Source: Gemmatimonas sp.
GTDB taxonomy: Bacteria; Gemmatimonadota; Gemmatimonadetes; Gemmatimonadales; Gemmatimonadaceae
DNA length: 64,000 nt
Assembly: GCA_011390805.1 (NCBI GenBank)
Contig: JAABRT010000001.1
Coordinates: 1 to 64,000, forward strand
Direction: 5' to 3'
Shown: piece by piece, positions 6,099 to 13,937 of the stretch
Numbering within the stretch: the first letter of the stretch is position 1
Layout of the letters: every line of letters begins with the position of its first letter
Position numbers and translations under genes: made by a program
Notes under the pieces: model-generated
Database searches by the model: none
Told to the model about the DNA's origin: nothing
Seen by the model: the letters and a program-made list of their open reading frames with translations, nothing else

Positions 6099-7052
6099 TT
6101 AACAGTTGTCGCCCGCTTTCGCGGTAACCGTAAACAACGCCGGCCCCGTGACCTGCATATCAACGGGCAACGGCGTGTAACGCACACCATCAAAGCCCGC
6201 CTGCTCACACCACTCGGTAAGCGTGTCTTGTGTGAAGCCCAACCACACATGTCCCATCGTCTGCCTGTAGTCTTCGCGATCGTGCGCGCGCATGTCGCAC
6301 ACCAGCAACCGACCACCGGGCTTGAGCACACGTTGCGCCTCTCGCAGAGCACGCATGGGTTCAGCCACGTGATGCAGCACCAGCATCAGGATCGCCACGT
6401 CAAGCGCGTTGTCGTCAATCGGCAAACACTCAAGCGAACCGCCGCGCACATCGACGTTTTCAAATGCTGACGTGCGCGCACGCGCCGAGTCGAGCATGGC
6501 GGGTGATGCGTCAACCGCGATCACGTTATGCACCATTGGTGCGAGCGCGGCAGACAGCACACCGGTTCCGCATCCGAGATCGCCAACAGTCCACGTGCCA
6601 TCAAGCAACGCCAGCGTTGCGGCAAGATCGGAACGGGCGCCAAAGAGCGATGACCGAGTCGCGTCCCACTCGCCGGCTGCATCGGCAAAAAACTGTTCAG
6701 AGCGCGTGCGTCGCGCAGCAATCACTGCATCAACACGCGCCATGTCCTGCAGCGCCGATGGCGTCACTTCAAACGACGCACGCACCAGCGTCCACAAATC
6801 ACGCGCGTGCTCATCGAGCTGGGGTTCAATCGCATACCACCGGCTGGCGCCCTCGGCGCGCGACGCCGTCCATCCCGCATCGGCCAGCACGCGCAGGTGT
6901 CGGCTCACAGTGCTCTGCGGCAGCTGGAGCGCCTGACACAGCTCGCCAACCGTGAGTTCACGACCGTCCAGCGCAAGCAGCAGCCGGCACCGGGTGGCGT
7001 CGGCGAGTGTGGCGAGTCGGTCGTGAACGAGGGCGCGGGCTGGGCTAGTCAT
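6099..7052 (-). CDS. ArsR-type regulator fused to a SAM-dependent methyltransferase domain (SahR-like)
   Basis: The product has 317 residues. Residues 1-90 are a winged helix-turn-helix of the ArsR type (LADATRCRLLLALDGRELTVGELCQALQLPQSTVSRHLRVLADAGW). Residues about 125-317 are a class I methyltransferase with motif I DLGCGTG (158-164), the acidic D181 and LKPGGRLLVCDM. Next to ahcY, a role as a sensor of SAH or SAM that controls the methyl cycle is likely, as known for SahR-type ArsR regulators. Whether the methyltransferase domain is catalytic or only a ligand sensor is unknown. A perfect dyad overlaps its own start codon. Confidence 0.85.
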   Translation of the reverse strand: MTSPARALVHDRLATLADATRCRLLLALDGRELTVGELCQALQLPQSTVSRHLRVLADAGWTASRAEGASRWYAIEPQLDEHARDLWTLVRASFEVTPSALQDMARVDAVIAARRTRSEQFFADAAGEWDATRSSLFGARSDLAATLALLDGTWTVGDLGCGTGVLSAALAPMVHNVIAVDASPAMLDSARARTSAFENVDVRGGSLECLPIDDNALDVAILMLVLHHVAEPMRALREAQRVLKPGGRLLVCDMRAHDREDYRQTMGHVWLGFTQDTLTEWCEQAGFDGVRYTPLPVDMQVTGPALFTVTAKAGDNC

Positions 7053-7070
7053 ATCCGGTTATCCGGATAT
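7051..7070 (-). promoter_or_regulatory. Palindromic operator at the start of the ArsR-methyltransferase gene
   Basis: ATATCCGG-TTAT-CCGGATAT is a perfect inverted repeat with 8-base arms. Its left end overlaps the start codon (7050-7052) of the regulator gene. AT-rich sequence (ATATAGATATT) follows upstream. This fits an ArsR-family autoregulatory operator. No second copy was seen before ahcY. Confidence 0.7.
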
Positions 7071-7221
7071 ATAGATATTACAGCGCGCACGACTGTGCAA
7101 GGTGCAGTGAAATAGTGCTGCGTGCGGCGTTCTGATGACGGCGGAAACCGCCCTGGTGGACACCTTCAAGAATGCGAGCTACCCCTGAACTATCAGCGAC
7201 GATTCTCGAGTCGATTATCGC

Positions 7222-7482
7222 ATGCCGGTGATCTCTCGCTTTCTTGGCATCGTTATTCGGATGTACTTCGAGGATCACGCACCGCCACACTTCCACGCGT
7301 TTTACGGAGACGCCGAGGCGGTGGCTCGCATTGAACCGCTGGCGGTGCTCGCCGGAACACTCCCGCCGCGAGCGTTGGCACTCGTTGTCGAGTGGGCTAC
7401 AGTTCATCAGGATGAACTGCTGGAAAACTGGCGCCGCATGGAGCGGGATCAGGCGCCTGAGCGAATCGTCGGATTGGAGTAA
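7222..7482 (+). CDS. DUF4160 family protein
   Basis: The product has 86 residues. The DUF4160 pattern is clear: PVISRFLGIVIRMYFEDHAPPHFHAFYGD, then ALALVVEWATVHQDELLENWRR. Family members are small proteins almost always encoded next to a DUF2442 protein and suspected to form a toxin-antitoxin-like pair; the biochemical role is not established. The ATG at 7222 fits the family N-terminus. The DUF2442 gene begins three bases after its stop. Confidence 0.85.
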   Translation: MPVISRFLGIVIRMYFEDHAPPHFHAFYGDAEAVARIEPLAVLAGTLPPRALALVVEWATVHQDELLENWRRMERDQAPERIVGLE

Positions 7483-7485
7483 GTG

Positions 7486-7749
7486 ATGAATCCTCGCGTG
7501 ACACATGTTGTGGTAGTGGGGGCGCACGCAGTTGAGCTCACGTTCTCTGACGGGGCGCGCGGCGTCGTTGATCTGGCGCCGCGTCTGCTCGGTCGCGGCG
7601 GAGTTTTCGAGGCACTTCGTGATCCTGCGTTCTTCGCTCGTGTCAGCGTAGATGAGGAAGCCGGCACGATCACGTGGCCAAACGGTGTCGATCTCGATCC
7701 GGACGTGCTTTATGAAGCCATAAACACTCCGACTAGCGGCCGTGCATAA
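7486..7749 (+). CDS. DUF2442 family protein
   Basis: The product has 87 residues: PRVTHVVVVGAHAVELTFSDGARGVVDLAPRL, FEALRDPAFFARVSVDEEAGTITWPNGVDLDPDVLYE. This matches DUF2442, the usual partner of DUF4160. A GTG at 7483 directly before the ATG is an alternative start. Translational coupling with the upstream gene is likely. Function unknown beyond the pairing. Confidence 0.85.
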   Translation: MNPRVTHVVVVGAHAVELTFSDGARGVVDLAPRLLGRGGVFEALRDPAFFARVSVDEEAGTITWPNGVDLDPDVLYEAINTPTSGRA

Positions 7750-7887
7750 CACGTTCTTTGACCGCATCTTCAAACCATAAACTCGAGCACCCTCGCCAAC
7801 CTTCGGCACGTCAACCTCGATTTGATCGGTTCGAGCGCCGCTAAATGGCGTTAACGCTCTGGCGCGGCACTGATTTGCTCGGTGCGC

Positions 7888-8103
7888 TGATCATGCGCGC
7901 CGATTCGGCACACGATCGTCCGGCCAAGTGCTCAAGACCGCCCTCTCCTTCCGACTCAGCTGCTGTTGCAGGAAGTGCGCTACGATCCGAGCCTTCTCGA
8001 AATCGCTCTGCGCGAGGTTCCCGACGAGGCTCTGATTAATGGAAGTGTCTGGTCGGCATTTTTCAGGTTCGCGTCGGATGCGGAAACGCCGGCGACATGT
8101 TGA
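7888..8103 (+). pseudogene. Truncated hypothetical coding fragment
   Basis: A frame with protein-like composition (PTQLLLQEVRYDPSLLEIAL, then REVPDEALINGSVWSAFFRF) runs to a TGA at 8101-8103 but opens directly after a stop and has no plausible start. It looks like the 3' part of a gene whose 5' part is lost or frameshifted. The stop overlaps the ATG at 8097, as in a coupled gene pair. No family is recognised. The rest of 7750-7887 shows no clear gene. Confidence 0.35.
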
Positions 8104-8472
8104 GGCGCTTGAACGCCGTGGTTGCGGCGGCGAGGGCAAATCGCCGCGCATGGCTCCCCGCCCTCAAGCTCGTTCATCAGCGTCGAAACACGTTTGCTCG
8201 CCGATACACTGGTCTTCGCGCCGGATGGTACCGGTCGTGGATTGCTGACAGCAATCAGCCGCGATCTCAACACCAATATCGAGACCCCCACACGCCTTGT
8301 GCGCACCTTTCAGCACACCCGCGATGGGGAGCGCGTGCTGCTCGACAGTCTCGACTGCGGCCCCGGCTGCGCCATCTCCCCAAGGCAAGCGCGCTACGCG
8401 CTGCGCGACAATTGGCTGGAGCAAACAGGTTTGTCGGGCGACTGGGCAAGGTGCGAGCGCGTATCTCCCTGA
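8097..8472 (+). pseudogene. Frameshifted hypothetical gene
   Basis: The first frame, from ATG 8097, gives LNAVVAAARANRRAWLPALK-type sequence. The later part has protein-like sequence in a different frame (RLLADTLVFAPDGTG, FQHTRDGERVLLDSLDCGPG, ISPRQARYALRDNWLEQ), ending at 8470-8472. A frameshift near 8170-8200 would join them. The second half alone could be a short gene. No family is recognised. Conservation of both halves in one protein elsewhere would settle it. Confidence 0.35.
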
Positions 8473-8508
8473 GACGGAGCAACACCTCGGCTGGGGCAAG
8501 GGCACCCC

Positions 8509-9189
8509 TCACTGGTCTGCGGTCGCCACCGCCGTGCCGACCAGGATCACGAATGCGGCCAGCAGCCCGGTTGCGCCAAGGGCCGGTTTGGACCCGAGCC
8601 GCACACCCGTGTAGAGCGCCGTGGCGGTGCGATCGTCAGCGCGCAGGGCGTCAAAACGCACCACAACGGCGCCGTAGTCTGCGGCGTTCAAGGCCACGTC
8701 GCCTGTGATCCCGGCGCCGTTTGCGCGGCCGTTCGGGGCTGTGAGCGAGCCTGCGAAGAGTCCTGAACCCACGTCGATGGCCAAGCCGTTGTCTCCCAGC
8801 CAGCGCCGGTAGCGCACCTTGAGCCCGACTTCCGCGCCGCCATCACCCCCGCCCGCGCCAATCAGCACCGTGGCGCCGAGTGCGCTCATCGGCCCACGGT
8901 TGGACATGAGCCCCAACTCCCATGATACCTGGGGGGAGATGTCACGCAGCGTCACCGGGAAGTCCGGCCGCCCCTGATCTCCCGAGCCCGGCACAATAAA
9001 GGAGGAGCTGCTGCCCGCAGCGCGTGCGTAGTAGCCGATCTCGGTGAGCACGAAGCGCGTGCACGCGGGAGCCGGACGTCCGCGATAGCAGAGTGTGGGC
9101 GCGGTGCGAGTGGAATCCTGCGCTGCGAGCAGCAAAGGCGCCGCAGACAAAGCGAGGGCGAGGGCGGCGGCGATCGTTGGATGGCGCAT
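8509..9189 (-). CDS. Secreted, possibly outer-membrane beta-barrel protein
   Basis: The product has 226 residues from ATG 9187-9189, with a signal peptide (MRHPTIAAALALALSAAPLLLAAQ). The mature part alternates short amphipathic strands and glycine-rich turns (VSWELGLMSNRGPMSALGATVLIGAG, EVGLKVRYRRWLGDNGLAIDVGSG) and ends in a hydrophobic stretch (ALGATGLLAAFVILVGTAVA). This suggests a small beta-barrel, but no named family is recognised. One Cys pair (CYRGRPAPAC) lies near the N-terminus. Confidence 0.6.
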   Translation of the reverse strand: MRHPTIAAALALALSAAPLLLAAQDSTRTAPTLCYRGRPAPACTRFVLTEIGYYARAAGSSSSFIVPGSGDQGRPDFPVTLRDISPQVSWELGLMSNRGPMSALGATVLIGAGGGDGGAEVGLKVRYRRWLGDNGLAIDVGSGLFAGSLTAPNGRANGAGITGDVALNAADYGAVVVRFDALRADDRTATALYTGVRLGSKPALGATGLLAAFVILVGTAVATADQ

Positions 9190-9411
9190 GCAGGGCGGGT
9201 GCGTGGGGGGCAGCAGACGTGAGAGGCGCTGCGGGAGGAAAACGTAACGTAGGAACTTGCCGACCCGGAACCCCAGCGACTGACCGCTTGAGTCAACAGC
9301 AATAATGCGCGGCATGCTCGCTCACCGGTGGCGTCGGCGGGTGTGGCGAGTCGGTCGGGCGCTGGCCAACGCTGGAACGGCGGGAAGCTCAGCGGTCATT
9401 ATCTGACAGTC

Positions 9412-11070
9412 ATGACATTCAAAGCGCCCTGTGCGAATGCTCCATCGCAGCCTGCTGCGGCTACGGTTATTGCTCCCGATCCCGTCGATGTCGGGAGGGA
9501 GTTATCGGTGCGCGACGTCTTCGATGTAGCGACCGGGCGCCGTTCGGTGACAGTCGGCGAAGCGGCACGAGATCGCATGAACACATCACACGCCATGCTC
9601 AGTCGCATGGTGCAGGAACGCCGGCGCATTTATGGCGTCACCACCGGCTACGGACCGCTGGCGTCGCATCCGGTCACTCCGGAACACGCTGAGCTGCTGC
9701 AACGCAATCTCGTGTACCACCTCTGCTCAGGGGTGGGCCAGCCGCTCTCTGCGCTGCACACGCGGGCCATGATGGTGGCCCGTGCGTCGAGCTTGGCGCG
9801 TGGGTATTCGGGAATCGGTGCCACACTCTTCAACACCCTGCTTGAGTGCATCAATCTGGAGCTCACGCCGGTGGTGCCGGAGATGGGCACTGTGGGTGCC
9901 AGTGGTGACCTCACGCCGCTGGCACACGTGGCGCTGGCACTGCTCGGTGAAGGGGAAATGTGGTATCGCGGCACTCGGCTACCGGCGGCTGAAGCCCTGC
10001 GGACGGCAGGACTTGCCCCAATCACATTGGGACACAAGGAAGGAATTGCCCTCGTCAACGGTACCTCGTGCATGACGGGCATCGCGGCGGTGAATGCAGA
10101 GCGCGCGCGTCGTGCTGCGCAGCTCGCCCTGCGACTGTCGGTGCTGTATGCCGAATGCCTGGGCGGACGACTTGAGGCGTGGGACTCGCGCTTTGGCGTA
10201 GCCCGTCCTCACGCAGGACAGGTGGCAGCGCACGCGGCGCTCGCGCGCTGGGCCGAGGGAAGCACCCGTCTGATGCCCGCGGTGCAGCCGCCGCCATTGC
10301 TTGAGGAATCGCAGGCCGACCAGGGTTGGCTTCCAGAAGGTGAGTTGCCGCAGGACGCTTACACCATTCGCTGCGTACCGCAGTTGATTGGCGCAGTGCT
10401 CGATGTGCTCACCTTTCATGACACCACCGTGACCACGGAGTTGCAGAGCGCCACCGATAATCCGCTGCTCTTCGCCAACGATGATGCGGTGCTGCACGGC
10501 GGCAATTTTTACGGGCAGCACGTGGCGTTTGCATCTGACGCGCTGTTAATGGGCGTGATCAAGCTCGCCATTCATGCCGAACGATGCATTGCGCGCATCA
10601 CAGACCGCACGCAAAACAAAGGGCTGCCCGCGTTTCTGCACGGAGGGCGCAGCGGCGTGAACTCGGGATTCATGGGTGCACAGGTCACGGCAAGCGCTCT
10701 GGTCGCAGAGCTGCGCACCCGGGCGATTCCGGCGTCTATTCAGTCAGTGCCAACCAACGGCAACAATCAGGATGTGGTAACCATGGGCACAGTGGCCGCC
10801 CGCAAGACAGCAAGTGCGTTGGATCTTGTGTACCACGTGTTGTCGATTCACGCGCTGACGCTGGCGCAGGCCGCAGAGCTGCGAGGAGGTGCGCAGCTTC
10901 ACGGCTTCGCACCGGCCAGTCAGGATTTGGTGCGCATGGTGCGCAGGTCATCAGCGGCGCTGGAGACAGACCGTCCGCTTTCGGGAGAGATTGCGCATCT
11001 TGCTTGCCGACTCGAAACGGTGGACTGGTCCACTGATACAATCGAGGGCGGCGGCGCAGTGATCGCGTAG
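9412..11070 (+). CDS. Tyrosine ammonia-lyase-like MIO enzyme
   Basis: The product has 552 residues, the usual size for the histidine/aromatic ammonia-lyase family. The Ala163-Ser164-Gly165 triad in GTVGASGDLTPLAH forms the MIO prosthetic group. Y74 (IYGVTTGYGPL), QDAYTIRC and NPLLF motifs are present. The selectivity pair reads H103-L104 (NLVYHLCSG), as in Rhodobacter tyrosine ammonia-lyase (His-Leu), unlike histidine ammonia-lyase. Predicted reaction: L-tyrosine to p-coumarate and ammonia. No other hut genes lie nearby, which also argues against histidine use. A methyltransferase gene follows 61 bases downstream. Aminomutase activity cannot be excluded. Confidence 0.85.
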   Translation: MTFKAPCANAPSQPAAATVIAPDPVDVGRELSVRDVFDVATGRRSVTVGEAARDRMNTSHAMLSRMVQERRRIYGVTTGYGPLASHPVTPEHAELLQRNLVYHLCSGVGQPLSALHTRAMMVARASSLARGYSGIGATLFNTLLECINLELTPVVPEMGTVGASGDLTPLAHVALALLGEGEMWYRGTRLPAAEALRTAGLAPITLGHKEGIALVNGTSCMTGIAAVNAERARRAAQLALRLSVLYAECLGGRLEAWDSRFGVARPHAGQVAAHAALARWAEGSTRLMPAVQPPPLLEESQADQGWLPEGELPQDAYTIRCVPQLIGAVLDVLTFHDTTVTTELQSATDNPLLFANDDAVLHGGNFYGQHVAFASDALLMGVIKLAIHAERCIARITDRTQNKGLPAFLHGGRSGVNSGFMGAQVTASALVAELRTRAIPASIQSVPTNGNNQDVVTMGTVAARKTASALDLVYHVLSIHALTLAQAAELRGGAQLHGFAPASQDLVRMVRRSSAALETDRPLSGEIAHLACRLETVDWSTDTIEGGGAVIA

Positions 11071-11131
11071 ACACCCGTTTCATGCGGCCTGACGTTAAGT
11101 CTTATCCACCGTTATCAGGGAGACAAGCACT

Positions 11132-11785
11132 GTGAGCCGCGCCGAACATTGGGAAAACGTGTACCTCACAAAGCAGCCAGATCAGGTGAGCTGGTTTCTG
11201 GCGGAGGCGCGTCTTTCCCGTGAACTGATCGAGTCATTGAGCCCCAGCCGATCAAGCGCCGTCATCGACATCGGCGCAGGCGCTTCACGGCTCGTGGATG
11301 GGCTTCTGGACGCTGGCTACAGCCGGATCACGGTGCTGGATTTGTCGCCTTCGGCGCTTGAGCTCACGAAAGAACGGCTCGGTTCCGGGGCCTCGCATGT
11401 GCAGTGGCAAGCGGCGGACGTGCTGGACACCGAACTGCCCGAAGCAGCCTTCGACGTCTGGCATGACCGGGCGGTCTTTCATTTTCTCACCGAGCGGGCA
11501 GACCGCGAGCGCTACGTCGCGCAGGTGAGACGTGCAGTGCGCCCGGGTGGGCTCGTGATCGTTGCCACGTTCGCCGAAGACGGGCCGTTGCGTTGCAGTG
11601 GGCTTGATGTGGCCCGGTATTCGCCCGGCCAGCTGCACGCAGAGCTCGGAGCGCACTTCAGTTTGGTGGAAAGTCGCCGGGAGCTGCACACCACGCCCGG
11701 CGGGGCGACGCAGGCGTTTACGTACGGTGCGTTCCGGCTGGCGGCCGTGTCAGCTCTGCTCCAGACAGCGCCCCGGCACCGCTGA
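11132..11785 (+). CDS. Class I SAM-dependent methyltransferase
   Basis: The product has 217 residues with a GTG start. It begins with HWENVYLTKQPDQVSWF, typical of a widespread family of small methyltransferases. Motif I is VIDIGAGASRLVDGLLDAGY and motif II VLDLSPSALELTKERLG; WHDRAVFHFL and RPGGLVIVATFAEDGP follow. The substrate is unknown. It may be co-transcribed with the ammonia-lyase, so a phenolic acid acceptor is possible but unproven. Its 3' end overlaps a convergent lipoprotein gene by 36 bases. Confidence 0.82.
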   Translation: MSRAEHWENVYLTKQPDQVSWFLAEARLSRELIESLSPSRSSAVIDIGAGASRLVDGLLDAGYSRITVLDLSPSALELTKERLGSGASHVQWQAADVLDTELPEAAFDVWHDRAVFHFLTERADRERYVAQVRRAVRPGGLVIVATFAEDGPLRCSGLDVARYSPGQLHAELGAHFSLVESRRELHTTPGGATQAFTYGAFRLAAVSALLQTAPRHR

Positions 11786-12385
11786 ACTGATTGTTGCCAG
11801 GACGGCCGTCTCGTCGGGCCACGTATTGCCACTCCTGACCGAAAGTGAGAGTGAAAAAATCACCCATCGCTCAGGCAGGCCGGCGGGGAGCCAGAACAAC
11901 CACCGCTGCGACTGAACCGCTCCACCTTGCAATGTCTCAACGGGACCGGCCACCACGGGCGTTTCTGCACCCACGATGGTAGGCGTGGCCACAAGCCGTC
12001 CGCCGGCGTTTATCCAAAGCTCCCGCTGTGCGTTGAGCATTGGCGTTCCAATCACCTGCTCCACGGCAAACGTTGCGTCGGCCTCGCCATCGCCTCCCCA
12101 GGTGAAGCGACGACGCAGCGGAGCGCCGTCACTCGGTGGCTCCTCCTGCAGCTCCCAGTAGGGCGGCGGCGTGACGTCGAGCGGACAGGCATCGGCCTGT
12201 TGCGTGGGAATGGCAATGGGAGAGCCGCCCTGCGGTGTGACATTGTCAGAGTTGAGATCGGCCATGTCAGCAGAGTCGGCCATTTCGCCACCACACGCCA
12301 CGACAAAGAGGAGAATGGCAATAGGCCACGCCTGCAAACGGCGGGTGCGGCGCGGTGCGGTGGAGCGCGGGAGAGTGTTGTTCAT
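11750..12385 (-). CDS. Hypothetical lipoprotein
   Basis: The product has 211 residues from ATG 12383-12385. A basic n-region (PRRTRRLQ), a hydrophobic segment (AWPIAILLFVVACGG) and a lipobox Cys predict a lipoprotein. The mature part has no recognised domain; it includes PPPYWELQEEPPSD and a Trp-rich stretch (RWLFWLPAGLPERWVIFSL). It diverges from the lipoprotein gene at 12487, leaving about 100 bases for two promoters. Confidence 0.65.
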   Translation of the reverse strand: MNNTLPRSTAPRRTRRLQAWPIAILLFVVACGGEMADSADMADLNSDNVTPQGGSPIAIPTQQADACPLDVTPPPYWELQEEPPSDGAPLRRRFTWGGDGEADATFAVEQVIGTPMLNAQRELWINAGGRLVATPTIVGAETPVVAGPVETLQGGAVQSQRWLFWLPAGLPERWVIFSLSLSVRSGNTWPDETAVLATISSAVPGRCLEQS

Positions 12386-12486
12386 GCGGGCGAATGTACG
12401 AAAATCCGCCGTTCGTTGCACGCGTGGCGGACGCCGAGTGGATTTCTCGCCTGTCAGAGCATCCTTTCACGCTTCCGGAGCGCTGC

Positions 12487-13035
12487 ATGCAACGTGCTTT
12501 AATCCTCTTTGTATTCTGTTCTTCTGGCATCATCCTCGCCGCCTGCGGCTCGTCATCCGACGGCGAGGCACCGGACGCTGGCGCCAACACATCCATGACC
12601 GGGGCCATCGTGGAAGCCGCCACGCGCGAAGCCGCCGGCATGCGCACCAATCCGCTCGTCACACCACTGCCGGGCGGTGTCGAGCCGACGTTCACCTACG
12701 GCGTGATTGCCGATCTCAGCTCACCGCTCAACGCCACTGTGACCATGCGTCAGGTCGCGATGCAGGCGCAGGGCATCGACGCCCGCAGCGCCTACGATGC
12801 CATCGCGGCGCAGTATGAGGCCGCCGGCTTTCGCATTGGCGACATGACCGAAGAAAAGGGAGCCTTCACAGGCGGCTTCTCCATCGGCGGGCAAGGGAAT
12901 GGCTTGGCCGCTGTAGACGGCGGTGGTACGTACGTGATGTTGATTACCTCGCCGACCAAGGACGGCGGTGACGCAGAAAAAAACGGCGTGTCGGCGAACG
13001 TGCGCTTTACGATCTACACGCCGAAGACGCTGTAG
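12487..13035 (+). CDS. Hypothetical lipoprotein
   Basis: The product has 182 residues. The signal MQRALILFVFCSSGIILAACGSSSD has a standard lipobox. The mature region (TYGVIADLSSPLNATVTMRQ, SAYDAIAAQYEAAGFRIGD, then a Gly-rich stretch and VRFTIYTPKTL) has the feel of a small alpha/beta domain. No family is assigned. It ends 11 bases before the convergent ZIP transporter gene. Confidence 0.65.
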   Translation: MQRALILFVFCSSGIILAACGSSSDGEAPDAGANTSMTGAIVEAATREAAGMRTNPLVTPLPGGVEPTFTYGVIADLSSPLNATVTMRQVAMQAQGIDARSAYDAIAAQYEAAGFRIGDMTEEKGAFTGGFSIGGQGNGLAAVDGGGTYVMLITSPTKDGGDAEKNGVSANVRFTIYTPKTL

Positions 13036-13045
13036 GGGACGCCTC

Positions 13046-13858
13046 CTACCCCAACGCCACATCAAGCGTCATCATCACCGCAAAGCCCACCATCGCGCCC
13101 AGCGTTGCAAGATCGCCGTTACCGCCACGCTGCGACTCGGGGATCACTTCTTCCACCACCACGAAGATCATCGCGCCGGCCGCGAAAGCGAGCGCGTACG
13201 GCAGGATTGGACGCATGGACACAACAGCCAGCGCACCGATCACAGCGGCCACGGGCTCCACCACGGCCGAAAGCTGTCCGTACCACCAGGACTTGGCACG
13301 GGATAGTCCCTCGCGACGGAGCGGGACCGCCACCGCAGTGCCCTCGGGACAGTTCTGGATGCCGATGCCAATGGCCAGTGCGACCGCTGCGGCAAGTGTG
13401 GCTGATTCGAACCCGGCTTCGACCGCGCCAAATGCCACGCCGATGGCGAGCCCTTCAGGGATGTTATGCAGAGTGATGGCGAGGACCAGCAGTGTGGTTT
13501 TGCGCCATCTGGTCTTGACCCCCTCCGCTTCCTCCAGCCGCCCGAACAGATGCACGTGCGGCAGAATGAAATCGACAAGTCGCATGGAAAACGCTCCGGC
13601 GAGGAAGCCGATCAGTGGCGGGACCCACTTGACCATGCCCATCTCTTCCGAGAGGGCAATCGCGGGAGCGAGCAGCGACCAGAAACTCGCCGCAATCATG
13701 ACACCGGCGGTAAAGCCCAGCGCGGTGTCGAGCGCCTTGGGATTTACATCCTTGAACAGGAAGACCACTCCCGCTCCAATGGCCGTCAGCCCCCAGGTGA
13801 ACAGCGTTGCCGCGAACGCCTGCCAAACCGCTGGCCACTCCGAGAAGGTCTCAAGCAT
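13046..13858 (-). CDS. ZIP family metal transporter
   Basis: The product has 270 residues with about eight membrane segments. The ZIP metal-binding helices are clear: TLHNIPEGLAIGVAFG in segment IV and GIGIQNCPEGTAVAVPL in segment V, with a His-containing cytoplasmic loop (LPHVHLFGRLEEAEG). Bacterial members (ZupT/GufA-like) import divalent cations such as Zn, Fe and Mn. No metal-responsive operator was seen. It is divergent from the oxidoreductase gene at 13938. Confidence 0.9.
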   Translation of the reverse strand: MLETFSEWPAVWQAFAATLFTWGLTAIGAGVVFLFKDVNPKALDTALGFTAGVMIAASFWSLLAPAIALSEEMGMVKWVPPLIGFLAGAFSMRLVDFILPHVHLFGRLEEAEGVKTRWRKTTLLVLAITLHNIPEGLAIGVAFGAVEAGFESATLAAAVALAIGIGIQNCPEGTAVAVPLRREGLSRAKSWWYGQLSAVVEPVAAVIGALAVVSMRPILPYALAFAAGAMIFVVVEEVIPESQRGGNGDLATLGAMVGFAVMMTLDVALG

Positions 13859-13937
13859 GGCCGGAAGCTAGTGGCACATCGCCGGAAGAGTGATAAACGC
13901 GGTTACAGCATCTCTCTGCATGGCCTACACTTCATGC

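Noticed and set aside
7078-7809. 243-residue minus-strand frame across the DUF4160/DUF2442 genes
   Set aside because: It is antisense to two recognisable coupled genes and has no family features.
9412-11070. Histidine ammonia-lyase (hutH)
   Set aside because: The His-Leu selectivity pair and absence of other hut genes favour a tyrosine/aromatic ammonia-lyase.
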